Part shown: one piece after another, positions 25,969 to 35,213 of the stretch
Position numbering within the stretch: the first letter of the stretch is position 1
Layout of the letters: each line of letters opens with the position of its first letter
Assembly (NCBI GenBank): GCA_021372615.1
Contig: JAJFUB010000055.1
Location: forward strand, 22,694-86,693
DNA length: 64,000 nt
Source: a bacterium
GTDB taxonomy: Bacteria > Armatimonadota > Zipacnadia > Zipacnadales > UBA11051
Reading direction: 5' to 3'
Notes under the pieces: generated by a model
What the model was told of the DNA's origin: nothing
The model's database searches: none
The model's input: only the letters and a program-made list of their open reading frames with translations
Made by a program: the position numbers and the translations under genes

Positions 25969-27314
25969 TGCGACACAACCGTGTGCTGAGCAGTCTCACG
26001 ATCCTGGGTCTGGTGGCGGGGACGGTCTTCGTAGTCGGGGCGGCCTTCTGGACCGTCAGCAACATGCGCTACGGCCGGATGCTGGAGCGCGAGCTGGCGG
26101 CGCTGAAGACCGAGGGCTACCCGCTGACCGTCGCCGAGGCCAAGCCGGCTCCCGTGCCGGAGGCTGACAACGCGGCCTGTCTCTACCTGCCGCTCTTCCA
26201 GGTCAGCTTCGACCCCAAACAGGGCTCGCCAGGCAATAGTCCGGACAGCGGCCTGCGCCGCTTCAAGGTGGATCGTGCAGACCTGCCGGGCGTGCTGGCC
26301 CAGCGCGCGATCGTCGAGAGCCCCGACGCCCGGCGGGCCCTGGCCACGCTCAGGCAGGCCTCCGCCATGCCCTTCTGTGTCTTCCCGGTCCGCTGGGACG
26401 ACGGGTTCAGCTCCCTGTTCCCCCACATGGCGCAGTTCCGCCAGGGCGCGCGGCTGGTGTGCGCCCAGGCTATGCTCAAGGCCCATGACGGCAAACTGCC
26501 GGAGGCGCTGGACTGGCTGGCGGTGTCGTACCGCATGGCCGACCAGGCCGCCGCGGAGCCGACGCTGATCGCCCAGCTTGTGGCCATCGCCATGCGGGCC
26601 ATCAGTGACAAGGCCGCACATGAGATCATCGCCCCGGCCACGCTCACGCCGGCGCAGGCGCGGGGGCTCTACGACCAGCTTGCCCGGGCCCAGATCGCCG
26701 CAACCTACGAGGCTGGCATGCGGATGGAGCTGGCCCAGGGCCTGACCTTCATCGAGGGGCTGCGCCAGCGCCGGCAGGACCTGCGGCCACTGCTCGGTGA
26801 CCTGGGCAACCCGTACCCCGGCCTGAACGCCGTCCTCTATTCCGGCCTGGCGTCGCCGCTACTCAAGCTCGAGGAGACGAACTACGCCCGCGCGATGCGG
26901 CAGGCGATCGCCCGCTCGCGTCAGCCATACCGAGAGACGGCCGGTGCCCCGGACATCATGGCCGGACACAACGGCCCGGGGTACATGCTGGCTCATATCC
27001 TGCTCCCGGTCTATGCGAGGGTCAACGCGAAGCGCGACCAGTCCCTTGCCGCCACGCGCCTGCTGCAGATCGTGCTCGCGCTCAAGGCCCAGAAGCAGTC
27101 GCTGGGCAGCTATCCCCCCGTCCTGACCGGCCTGGTCTGGCAGTCACCGCTCGAGGACCCTTTCAGCGGCAAGCCCTTCGTCTACCGACCCCGTGGCAAC
27201 GGCTTCCTGCTCTACAGCATCGGCCCGAACCTCAAGGACGACGGCGGCAAGGGCCCCTCCCAGCCGAGCAAGATCCTCGAGGAGGGCGACATGGTGTGGG
27301 TGTGCCAGCGCTAG
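25968..27314 (+). CDS. Membrane-anchored protein with pseudopilin-like C-terminal segment
   Basis: 448 residues. One N-terminal membrane helix (about 8-31, SSLTILGLVAGTVFVVGAAF) anchors a large, mostly helical extracytoplasmic region. The C-terminal 70 residues read LQIVLALKAQKQSLGSYPPV, then DPFSGKPFVYR and LLYSIGPNLKDDGG, like the C-terminal part of type II secretion pseudopilins ('D-P-w-G-x-x-Y-x-y ... Y-S-x-G-p-D-g'). Similar proteins are common in Planctomycetota and Armatimonadota. It is translationally coupled to the two genes before it (ATG overlaps the stop, TGATG) and may be what the sigma/anti-sigma pair monitors; that is inference. Confidence 0.75.
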   Translation: MRHNRVLSSLTILGLVAGTVFVVGAAFWTVSNMRYGRMLERELAALKTEGYPLTVAEAKPAPVPEADNAACLYLPLFQVSFDPKQGSPGNSPDSGLRRFKVDRADLPGVLAQRAIVESPDARRALATLRQASAMPFCVFPVRWDDGFSSLFPHMAQFRQGARLVCAQAMLKAHDGKLPEALDWLAVSYRMADQAAAEPTLIAQLVAIAMRAISDKAAHEIIAPATLTPAQARGLYDQLARAQIAATYEAGMRMELAQGLTFIEGLRQRRQDLRPLLGDLGNPYPGLNAVLYSGLASPLLKLEETNYARAMRQAIARSRQPYRETAGAPDIMAGHNGPGYMLAHILLPVYARVNAKRDQSLAATRLLQIVLALKAQKQSLGSYPPVLTGLVWQSPLEDPFSGKPFVYRPRGNGFLLYSIGPNLKDDGGKGPSQPSKILEEGDMVWVCQR

Positions 27315-27326
27315 GGCGCCCTGCCG

Positions 27327-27352
27327 CTGGAGCGCGGCTCTACAGAGCCGCA
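27327..27352. repeat. Dispersed palindromic element, family C, copy 1
   Basis: CTGGAGCGCGGCTCTACAGA followed by GCCGCAG; GCGGCTCT and AGAGCCGC pair. Other copies: 50901-50926, 58257-58282 and, in reverse, 16425-16450. Confidence 0.75.
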
Positions 27353-27462
27353 GACGCCTCTGTCCGCTCGCCTCCCTAGAAGGAGCCCGCGTCGCGTCGG
27401 CGAAGTCACCAGCGTTCCCCAGCACCCGCGCTGCCCGATGGCAGCGCCCGGAGGGTACGCTC

Positions 27463-30400
27463 ATGCGCCGCGGATACGCCCCCCTCGCACTCGGGCTCAG
27501 TCTCCTCATCGTCTCACTCGCGTGGCCCGCGGGAGACACGCTCTTCCGCGCCTCCTTCGAGAAGGGCTTCGACGCCGACGAGGCCGGCGGGAAGGCGGCG
27601 CCTCTGGCGAACGCCAAGACCGCCCTGGTCCCCGACCGTTTCGGCCAGTCGCTGGTGCTCAGTCCTGGCGGCGGCACGCTCAGCTACGCTGCTGCCGGCA
27701 ATGTTGACCTGCAGCAGGGCTCCGTCATCCTGTGGGTGCAGCCCCGTGACCTGGCGAGCGCGAGGAACCCGGTCTTCTTGCTCTCGGCCTCGCAGGGCGA
27801 TGCTTCCCTCGCACTGCTGTGGGAAGGCAAGCAGCGGACGCTGCGCTTCGTGACCGGGCGGCAGGGCCGCACTGCCGAGGTCGTCAAGCCGGCCTACGAC
27901 TGGACGGAGCCAACGTGGCACTACCTCGTCGCGACCTGGTCCCCCGCGGGCCCCGCGCTCTATGTGGACGGGCAGGCCGCCGCCGCCTCGCGACCGGCCG
28001 CCGGGAAGACCCGGGGCGATCAACTCACCCTCGGCGGCGACTTCGGCGGGACAGCCTCCCTCAGCTTCCGCTCCCTCTCCATCCTGAAGACGCCCCTCAC
28101 TGCCGACCAGGTGCAGGAGAAGTACCGGGTCGCGATGTCGGGGCAGGTCCAGCACGAGCGCCCGCTGCTGACGGTCGGCCAGTGCGCCAAGCCGCCCACG
28201 GTTGACGGCAAGGTGGAAGACGCCGAGTGGGCGGCCGGCGGCGGCACGGCGGGCTTCGTCGAGATCGCCAGCGGCCAACTCACCGCCGCCCAGACCCGCG
28301 TTCTGGTGACCTACGACGAGACGAACGTGTACGTCGCCTTCATCTGCCCGACCCGGCAGAAGCCTTTTGCCAACAAGACCGCGCGGGACGCCGGCTCGCC
28401 CTGGGACGAGGACTGCGTCGAGGCGTGGCTGCAGCCGGAGGTCGGCTTCACCGGCAAGTACTTCCACGTGATCGTGAACGCCGCCGGTAGCCTGTATGAT
28501 CTCGAGGACCAGAGCGCGGCGTGGAACGGCACGAGTGCCTGGGCCGCCAGCCAGGACGACTCGGGCTGGAGCGCCGAGTTCGCCGTGCCCCATGCCGCCC
28601 TGGGCACCATGGCGCCGACGCCGGGCACGAAGTGGCAGGCCAACTTCTGCCGCAGCTTCGGCGGCAGCGGCGCCACCAACCGCCACACCGCCTGGGCATT
28701 CACCAATGGCAGCGGCTATGGCGTCTGGCAGTGGTTCGGCGCTGTGCAGTTCGCCCCGTCAGGGCCGGTGGCGCGCGTCACCGGCTGGACGGCGGCGGGG
28801 ACGGACGCGAGCGCCCAGGTGCAGCTCGCCAACCCGGGCCCACAGCCCGTGCCGGTCTCGGCGGATCTCATCATGTATCGCGCCGGCATGGGCGAGGACA
28901 CCCGTGAGGTGGCCGTTGGGCCGTGGACGCTGGCCCCCGGCGAGGTCCGTACCGAGACCATCGCCACGAAGGCGAGCTTCGCCGCCGACCAGGTGAAGCT
29001 GCAGGTCCGCAGCGGGGAGAAGCCACTGCTGGTGCAGACGGTCCGGGCGGGGGCGAAGGAGGCTGTCGGCGCCACGGCCCCGGCGGTGAGCGCCGGGCCG
29101 TCCGGCAGCCGGCCCCTCCAGGCGCCGAAGCTGACCCAGGAGATGCTCGCCGCTGTGGTCGCCGGGCGCAAGCTGTGGGAGCACAACCGGATCGGGATCA
29201 CCAACGCCGTGCCGCCGCCGTGGACGCCGATGACGCTGACCGGCAAGACGGTGGGCTGCTGGGGACGCCGGTACGACTACGCCGCCAGCCTCTTCCCCCG
29301 ACAAGTCACCGCGCAGTCGGCTGAGCTGCTTGCCGGGCCGGTGGCGCTCGTGGCGAAGATCGGTGGCAAGGAGATCGTCCTGCAAAAGGCCGACCAGCAG
29401 AGCGCGACCGCCGCGCCAAACGAAGTCAACTTCGACGCCCGAACCGCCGCGGGCAACCTCACCGCCCGCGTGCAGTCTCACCTGGAGTTCGACGGGTGCA
29501 TCAAGCTGACACTCACCCTCGCCAGCAAGGGCCAGCCCGTTCGCTTCGACAACCTCGAGTTGCGTCTCCCCGTCAAGCCCGAGCGCGCGCTGTACTACCA
29601 CTGGTTCGAGGCCACGCGCGACCCGCGCCTGACCAATGCCGGGGCCCTGCCCGAGGCGGGCCTGAAGACCCACTTCAAGCCCCTCTTGTGGCTGGGCGAT
29701 GACGACCGCGGTCTGTGTTGGTTCGCCGAGTCGCCGCGCGGCTGGCAGATCAATGACGCGGAGTCGGTGTTGACCGTGCGGCGCGACCAGGGCCGAACCG
29801 TGGCCTGCATCCGCATGGTGGACCGCCCGTGGCAGCTCGACGGCCAGTGGCAGACGGTGTTCGGCCTCATGGCCACGCCCTCGCGGCCGACGCCACCCGG
29901 TTGTCGCAACTGGCTCATCCCCCTCAATCAGACGAACCCCTGGGGTACATGGGCTCCGGGCTTCAACAACCTCAGCGGCACCGACGACCCCGGTACGCTC
30001 ATGCCCAAGGACCCGGCGGCCATGAAGCGCTGGGTGGAGGACGTGCAGAAGCACGGGGAGAGCGCGCCGTACTACCCGGGTCAGGAGCTCTGTCGGGCCA
30101 TCCCCTATAGCCAGGTCGTCTTCTGGAGCGGCAAGTACCGCGACGGGATGCCCGCGCCGGAGATCAAGGTCTTCGGACCCGAGTGGTCCAACATCACCCG
30201 CCCGCCTGGCCCCCGCCAGGAGCCGGATGAGCAGATTCCGCTCAAGGAGTACTACTGGGTCTGCCCCAACTCCAGCTTCTCGCAGTACTACATCTACAAG
30301 CTCAACCAGCTCCTGGACCAAGTGCCGCTGGATGGTATCTACATTGACGGGTCGTGGTGGTTCTGCTCCAACAAGCAGCACGGCTGCGGCTATGCGGACG

Positions 30401-31641
30401 ATCAGGGCGTCTGGCAGAAGCAGTACAACATCTGGGCCTTCCGCGAGCTGTTCAAGCGCATGTACTGCCTGTTCTACGCCCGGCGCCAAAGCCCGGTGCT
30501 TCACTTCCACACCTCCTGTTGGCTGGCGCTGCCCTGCCTGTCGTTCTGCCACATGATGCTCGACGGCGAGCAATACCACGACGCGGCGCAGAAGGTCGAA
30601 GACCACTTCATGGACATCGTGCCGCTGGACAAGTGGCGCGCGGAGCACAGCACGCACTTCGGCCCGGCCCCGTTCATCCTGCCCGACATCCCCGGCCAGT
30701 GGGCCCAGGCGCAGGCGCCGACGCGCGAGCTGCTGATGCTCACCAACCTGCACGATGTCGGCATCTTCCCCGGCAGCTTCAACACCCGGCTGATGATGCG
30801 CAACTACCAGGCCCGCCGCCTGTTCGGCGTGGCCGACTGCCAGTTCAGGGGCTACTGGAAGACCGACTGGGCGGCGTGCGCCACGCCCGACGGCCATGTC
30901 AGCGTCTACCGCAAGCCCGATGGGGCCCGGTGCCTGCTGGTGGTGGGCAACTCGGCCAAGCAGGACAACACTCTCACGGTGAAGCCCAACCTGGCGGCGC
31001 TGAAGCTGCGGGGGCCGGTTACGGCGGGGGTGGACCTGGAGACGGGGGAGAAGCTCGCACTGACCGGGGGCGTGCTGACCGTGCCGGTCAAGGCGCGGGA
31101 CTTCCGGCTGATCGCTCTGCCGGCCTATGCGCCCCCGCCGATCACCGCCGGCGACCTGCGCGCGACCGCCCTGACGACGCTGAAGAACCCCGGCTTCGAG
31201 GAGGACATGTCCGGCTGGATGACCTCCACCCTCGAGGGCAATGGCGGCAGCATCACGCTCGATGCGCAGGTCAAGTACGCCGGGAAGGCGTCGTGTCATC
31301 TATACAAGGCGGAGGGGCCGGGCGGGGTGCATCTGGAGACGCGGGATGTGCTCGCGGTCACGCCGGGGCAGAAGTACCGGGTCAACTGCCAACTGAAGAT
31401 CGTGAACTCAACCGGCGCGCAGGCCTACTGGATGATCAGCGCGACCGACAACGAGGGCACCTCGGTGCTGAGCAACAACCTGTTTGCGGGCTTCGTGAAG
31501 ACCAACCAGGACTTCACGCCGCTGCCCTACGAGTTCGTAGTGCCGCCGGGTGCGGTCGCCATCCGCCTGCACTTCCTGGTCGCCTTCCCCGGCTCCATGG
31601 ACGCCTGGGTGGATGACTTCCGCTTCGAGGAGGTCCGCTAG
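27463..31641 (+). CDS. Giant exported LamG / CBM9-like / GH123-like (DUF6067) glycosidase
   Basis: 1392 residues from ATG 27463, seven bases after GGAGGG. Signal peptide: MRRGYAPLALGLSLLIVSLA. Residues about 25-220 form a LamG/concanavalin-like domain (LVATWSPAGPALYVDGQAA). About 230-430 is a CBM9-like domain (PPTVDGKVEDAEWAAGGGTA, DEDCVEAWLQP). About 590-1180 looks like the DUF6067/GH123 type catalytic region (GKTVGCWGRRYDYAASLFPR, DGIYIDGSWWF near 960). From about 1240 a C-terminal CBM4/9-like jelly roll follows (NPGFEEDMSGW). It probably binds and cleaves an amino-sugar or acidic glycan outside the cell; catalytic residues cannot be fixed by eye. Ends 16 bases before the convergent RyR gene. 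Confidence 0.75.
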   Translation: MRRGYAPLALGLSLLIVSLAWPAGDTLFRASFEKGFDADEAGGKAAPLANAKTALVPDRFGQSLVLSPGGGTLSYAAAGNVDLQQGSVILWVQPRDLASARNPVFLLSASQGDASLALLWEGKQRTLRFVTGRQGRTAEVVKPAYDWTEPTWHYLVATWSPAGPALYVDGQAAAASRPAAGKTRGDQLTLGGDFGGTASLSFRSLSILKTPLTADQVQEKYRVAMSGQVQHERPLLTVGQCAKPPTVDGKVEDAEWAAGGGTAGFVEIASGQLTAAQTRVLVTYDETNVYVAFICPTRQKPFANKTARDAGSPWDEDCVEAWLQPEVGFTGKYFHVIVNAAGSLYDLEDQSAAWNGTSAWAASQDDSGWSAEFAVPHAALGTMAPTPGTKWQANFCRSFGGSGATNRHTAWAFTNGSGYGVWQWFGAVQFAPSGPVARVTGWTAAGTDASAQVQLANPGPQPVPVSADLIMYRAGMGEDTREVAVGPWTLAPGEVRTETIATKASFAADQVKLQVRSGEKPLLVQTVRAGAKEAVGATAPAVSAGPSGSRPLQAPKLTQEMLAAVVAGRKLWEHNRIGITNAVPPPWTPMTLTGKTVGCWGRRYDYAASLFPRQVTAQSAELLAGPVALVAKIGGKEIVLQKADQQSATAAPNEVNFDARTAAGNLTARVQSHLEFDGCIKLTLTLASKGQPVRFDNLELRLPVKPERALYYHWFEATRDPRLTNAGALPEAGLKTHFKPLLWLGDDDRGLCWFAESPRGWQINDAESVLTVRRDQGRTVACIRMVDRPWQLDGQWQTVFGLMATPSRPTPPGCRNWLIPLNQTNPWGTWAPGFNNLSGTDDPGTLMPKDPAAMKRWVEDVQKHGESAPYYPGQELCRAIPYSQVVFWSGKYRDGMPAPEIKVFGPEWSNITRPPGPRQEPDEQIPLKEYYWVCPNSSFSQYYIYKLNQLLDQVPLDGIYIDGSWWFCSNKQHGCGYADDQGVWQKQYNIWAFRELFKRMYCLFYARRQSPVLHFHTSCWLALPCLSFCHMMLDGEQYHDAAQKVEDHFMDIVPLDKWRAEHSTHFGPAPFILPDIPGQWAQAQAPTRELLMLTNLHDVGIFPGSFNTRLMMRNYQARRLFGVADCQFRGYWKTDWAACATPDGHVSVYRKPDGARCLLVVGNSAKQDNTLTVKPNLAALKLRGPVTAGVDLETGEKLALTGGVLTVPVKARDFRLIALPAYAPPPITAGDLRATALTTLKNPGFEEDMSGWMTSTLEGNGGSITLDAQVKYAGKASCHLYKAEGPGGVHLETRDVLAVTPGQKYRVNCQLKIVNSTGAQAYWMISATDNEGTSVLSNNLFAGFVKTNQDFTPLPYEFVVPPGAVAIRLHFLVAFPGSMDAWVDDFRFEEVR

Positions 31642-31657
31642 CGACGGCGCCGGTCAG

Positions 31658-31963
31658 TTAGCCCCGCTCGATGCGGTACCCGAGCACGAGGATGGCCTTG
31701 AGGGTCTCCATGGCCGCGCTGCGGTCGTACTGCTTCTCTGAGTCGGGCAGGTCCGCGTAAGGCACGAGGCACGGGTGCAGCTTGCGGGCGTCGTCGCGTT
31801 GTGGGCCGTACTGCCACCCGTCGGCCATGCGCTGGGCGGCCCAGATGTCGTGGGCGTTCTCGGCCAGGTACTCGGTGAGGGCCACCAGCTCCTCGGGCAG
31901 GGCCACGGCTGAGGTATCCAACGGCTTGGGTTGGTAGGGCATTGCCTGCTCCAGTTCAGTCAT
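31658..31963 (-). CDS. Stand-alone RyR-domain protein
   Basis: 101 residues from ATG 31961-31963. Residues 31-98 form a RyR domain (ryanodine-receptor repeat, PF02026): HDIWAAQRMADGWQYGPQRD, then LHPCLVPYADLPDSEKQYDR and ETLKAILVLGYRI, nearly the full family consensus. In bacteria RyR domains are small modules, proposed from comparative genomics to bind nucleotide-derived ligands in signalling and conflict systems; none of this is shown here. The gene is 49 bases downstream of the AAA+ RyR gene on the same strand and probably in its operon. The stop is 16 bases from the stop of the convergent glycosidase gene. Confidence 0.9.
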   Translation of the reverse strand: MTELEQAMPYQPKPLDTSAVALPEELVALTEYLAENAHDIWAAQRMADGWQYGPQRDDARKLHPCLVPYADLPDSEKQYDRSAAMETLKAILVLGYRIERG

Positions 31964-32012
31964 GCGGTACGCCGACAGTGACAGGTTACCCCGGATAGCG
32001 CTGCGGAGCAAC

Positions 32013-35000
32013 TCATTCCGCCCCCTCCTCGCTATCGCTACCTGGCTCGGGCCGGAACCGGACGGCCCTATAGCCGGCCACCTTGAGGATGTCCGGGATG
32101 GCCCGGATGATGCGGTAGTCCTTCTCACGCTCGCTGAAGGGTAGCTGGGCCCAGTCGACCATCAGGGGATGCCGCTTGTGCTCGTTGTCCCGCTCGGGGG
32201 CATAGGTCCAGCCGCTGGCCAGGCGTTCGCGGTGCCAGCCGAGGTGCTCGGCGCGGGCCAGGCGGACCAGGTGCTTCTCGATGGCCTTGCGCAGGGTCTC
32301 CTGCCACTTGTCGCTTTCTCCGGGAGCCAGGGGCTCGACGGCAAAGTCAATGAGTCCCAGGTGGCCCGGTATCCGCACTGCAGCGGCCAGGCTGGACTTC
32401 CTGTGGTCCTCGCCGAGATCCTCGTACGCCTTGCGACTCGCCTCCAGTTCCGCGTCCGGACCGCTCACCTGCCGCAGCCATCTGTCCTTCATCTGCTGCG
32501 GGAGGTAGCCCCAGTTGATCAGGCCGGCCAGGTCCTCTCGGGCGGGATGGCCGCGGAAGGCCTCGCGCGCGGTGAGTAGCTTCATGAACTCGTCGGCGAC
32601 GGTCTCACAGTCGAGCATGAACTCCGGGGGCAGGGCGGAGCGGTGCAGACGATCCCGCTCGCGGCTCAGGTCCGCGCCGCTTGCCTGGTGGCCGCTCGGC
32701 GACTCCAGGGGCCAGGCGGACTGATGCAGGTGCGCCTGTCTGCAGCCGCTGCACAGCACCCGCACGATCTTCTCGAAGGAGCGCGCACCGTTCCGGTACT
32801 CGGACACCTGGAGCAGGGCGTCCAGCAGGCCGGGGTCCATCTCCAGGCGGTCGTCATCGCCCAGCTTGAGCAGGCTGCGCAGCAGTAGCGCGCGGCGGAT
32901 GGGCCAGGTGAGGTCGTCGGGGCAGGCCGGGTCGCGCCGCCCGTTCGGCCCCAGCACGTTCAGGAAACCGTGTAGCCGCGAGACGAAGTCCGGCCCCTTG
33001 GCCAGCGTGAACGCCCGGTAGCGCGTGGCAGCCTCTTCGTACTCCTTCTCCTTGGCCTGCTGCTGCGGCTGTTCGAGCGCCGCCAGCTCCTCCGCTGTCG
33101 GCTTCCTCGGCTTCCGCAAGGCAAAGTCCACAAGCCTGTGGCAGGTGCCTCCGGCGAAGACGAAGATGCACTTGCCGATGGGGTGGATGACCTGCCCCTC
33201 CTGGAACGTGCCATCCTGCATGGGCGCCAGCAGGTACTGCAGCCACCTGTTCTGCCCGGTGTCGAACTCATCCCAGAAAGCGACTGGCGTGATTCCCCGC
33301 AGGACTTCGTCACGCACGCGGTGGAAGGCCCCCACGAGTTCGGCGGGGTCGCTGAACTGCGACAGGTTGAACTGCAGCAACGGCACTTCCTTGCCCAGAA
33401 TGGACTTCGCCAGGGCCTCTACCGCGAACGACTTCCCTGCCCCCGGGGGGCCAAAGACGCCGAGGCACAACGGCCGCTTCTGGACGCCGCCGTGCTCGTA
33501 TTCGCGGATCAGAATGTCCAGCGCGCGCAGGCTCTCGATCTCATTGCGGTCCACTGAGAACAGGGGGCCCAGGCGCAGGGCCGGCACCTCCGAGACGGCC
33601 TCCGGGCCGTAGATAGCGACCAGGTGCCCGAGGCCGGCCAGCGGTGCACAACCGGCGGAGCCGGGCCCCGACGGGGCGCCGGTGGCAGAAGCCGCAGTGC
33701 CGGACGGCTCCTCGAGGCTGGTCAGGATGGTCCACGGACGCTCTGTCGGCTGCGCGGGGACACGCACGATCTTGGGGGCGCTGTGTGTCCGGGCCAGCAC
33801 CTGCCCCAACTCATACGTCGGGACGCCCGGGTGAGGGTCGGACACCCGGCCATGGCCCAGCACCAGCAGCTCACGTCGGGCCTTCAGGCCGGCGGCGATG
33901 CCCTCCGGCATGGCCCGCAGCAGCGTCTCCGGGTTCGTGAAGGGGCTCTTGCCCCTCGTCTCCTTGACCAGCCCGAGGTGGTGGCGCATCAGGTGATGGG
34001 CGATGCCGACGGTGAAGCACGTTTGGAAGCCGTAGGCCGTGCCGTCCACGGCGCGGGCGTAGTCCGCCTCCATCTCCTCGGGGGTGAAGACCAGGACGGC
34101 GTCGCTGATCTCGCGGCGTCCCTCGGCGCCGTCGCGGCACGTTACCCACAGGGCCCCGGCGGACCCGTAGGTCACCACAGTGTGCGCCGCGGTCCGCAGC
34201 TCATCCCCGACCTCTGAGGCCTGCAGGCCGCGCAGCGTATGCTCGGTGCACCGCTCCCATGACAGGCGCCCGCCAATCTGGACATCCTCGCGCCGCAGGT
34301 CGCTCGCCGAGACGACCACGATCAGCCGGTTCGCCACCGGCCGCAGCGCCGGCCACAGATCGCCCCGGCACAGGGGGTAGCTCATCTTCAGCAGGTAGAA
34401 GCCCTTGCCCCTGGGGCGAAGGTCGGGCCACGGCACGCGTCTTCTCGGGGCGTGTCGGAAGAGCACTGCACCGTCGTCAATGATGGTGAGCACGGGCGGT
34501 CGGGGGCGCGGGTCGGCATGTGGAGTCGCGCGGCGAGTGAAAGTGAAGTCCTGGCGTTCGCGGTCCGTGGGGCCGTAGCCGAAATCCGGCTGTACGCGCC
34601 AGACGCGCTCTTCCTTGCCTTTCCCCGCCGGCCGCGCGACCCATACGCCATAGGAGCGCAAGTGTGAGGGGAGCTTCGCCTCCAGCCCCCGTGTTACCAG
34701 GTCCAGCTCCGCGGCATAGGCGGGCTCGGGTCGTGGCACGGCAAGCGCCTTAGGCTTGGGCAGAGCCTTCTCGCCATGGTCACGACGCCCGCGGTTCCTC
34801 TCCTGCCATTCCTCGATGCCCCGCTTCCAGGCGAGCCCCTCCGCGTCCGCCGCCGCGCTCAGCAGGCGGTGTGTCAGTGCGGCGCCCCCCAGTTCCTGCG
34901 TGTAGACGGTGCCGGGCTCGGCGAAGGACGTGGCGGCGGTCTTCACTCCCCCATAGAAGTGACAGTCGAGAACGATGTCCCCGGTCACAACAACACGCTC

Positions 35001-35015
35001 GGTCTTCTTGAGCAC
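32013..35015 (-). CDS. Ribokinase-like / AAA+ ATPase / RyR-domain fusion protein
   Basis: 1000 residues from GTG 35013-35015, nine bases after GGAGG. Residues 1-345 resemble a degenerate ribokinase/PfkB fold: VVVTGDIVLD at 8-17, LGGAALTHRLL, IVVVSASDLRREDVQIGGRL and SWERC near 250, and a terminal AYGFQTCFTVGIAHH where kinases have the G-A-G-D catalytic motif, here missing. About 490-760 is an AAA+ domain with Walker A GPPGAGKS (522-529), Walker B FWDEFD (580-585) and a sensor-like FVFAGGT (618-624). Residues 830-985 end in a RyR domain (EHLGWHRERLASGWTYAPER, HPLMVDWAQLPFSEREKDYR). It likely senses a small ligand and drives an ATP-dependent remodelling step. Its operon partner is the small RyR protein. 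The gene is divergent from the GH-A gene. Confidence 0.85.
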   Translation of the reverse strand: MLKKTERVVVTGDIVLDCHFYGGVKTAATSFAEPGTVYTQELGGAALTHRLLSAAADAEGLAWKRGIEEWQERNRGRRDHGEKALPKPKALAVPRPEPAYAAELDLVTRGLEAKLPSHLRSYGVWVARPAGKGKEERVWRVQPDFGYGPTDRERQDFTFTRRATPHADPRPRPPVLTIIDDGAVLFRHAPRRRVPWPDLRPRGKGFYLLKMSYPLCRGDLWPALRPVANRLIVVVSASDLRREDVQIGGRLSWERCTEHTLRGLQASEVGDELRTAAHTVVTYGSAGALWVTCRDGAEGRREISDAVLVFTPEEMEADYARAVDGTAYGFQTCFTVGIAHHLMRHHLGLVKETRGKSPFTNPETLLRAMPEGIAAGLKARRELLVLGHGRVSDPHPGVPTYELGQVLARTHSAPKIVRVPAQPTERPWTILTSLEEPSGTAASATGAPSGPGSAGCAPLAGLGHLVAIYGPEAVSEVPALRLGPLFSVDRNEIESLRALDILIREYEHGGVQKRPLCLGVFGPPGAGKSFAVEALAKSILGKEVPLLQFNLSQFSDPAELVGAFHRVRDEVLRGITPVAFWDEFDTGQNRWLQYLLAPMQDGTFQEGQVIHPIGKCIFVFAGGTCHRLVDFALRKPRKPTAEELAALEQPQQQAKEKEYEEAATRYRAFTLAKGPDFVSRLHGFLNVLGPNGRRDPACPDDLTWPIRRALLLRSLLKLGDDDRLEMDPGLLDALLQVSEYRNGARSFEKIVRVLCSGCRQAHLHQSAWPLESPSGHQASGADLSRERDRLHRSALPPEFMLDCETVADEFMKLLTAREAFRGHPAREDLAGLINWGYLPQQMKDRWLRQVSGPDAELEASRKAYEDLGEDHRKSSLAAAVRIPGHLGLIDFAVEPLAPGESDKWQETLRKAIEKHLVRLARAEHLGWHRERLASGWTYAPERDNEHKRHPLMVDWAQLPFSEREKDYRIIRAIPDILKVAGYRAVRFRPEPGSDSEEGAE

Positions 35016-35213
35016 GGGTTCCACCCTCCCACTTCTCAATGCACAGCAGCAAACAGCCCCATATGCGTGTTCGCTTCGCCGGAGCCATACCCTAATCCTC
35101 CTCGCCATGCTCGTGCAGGCGTCCGGCCTGCTACGGCGAAGTCACGGAGGCGCATCGTGCACAGCAGGGCCCCGCTGCGAAGCGCTACCGCTCGACCAGG
35201 GATGGGAACGGCC

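Noticed and set aside
34776..35213. Extension of the GH-A gene into the RyR gene's 5' end
   Set aside because: A signal peptide begins at 35214 (or 35202), and the extension overlaps a confident coding region on the other strand.
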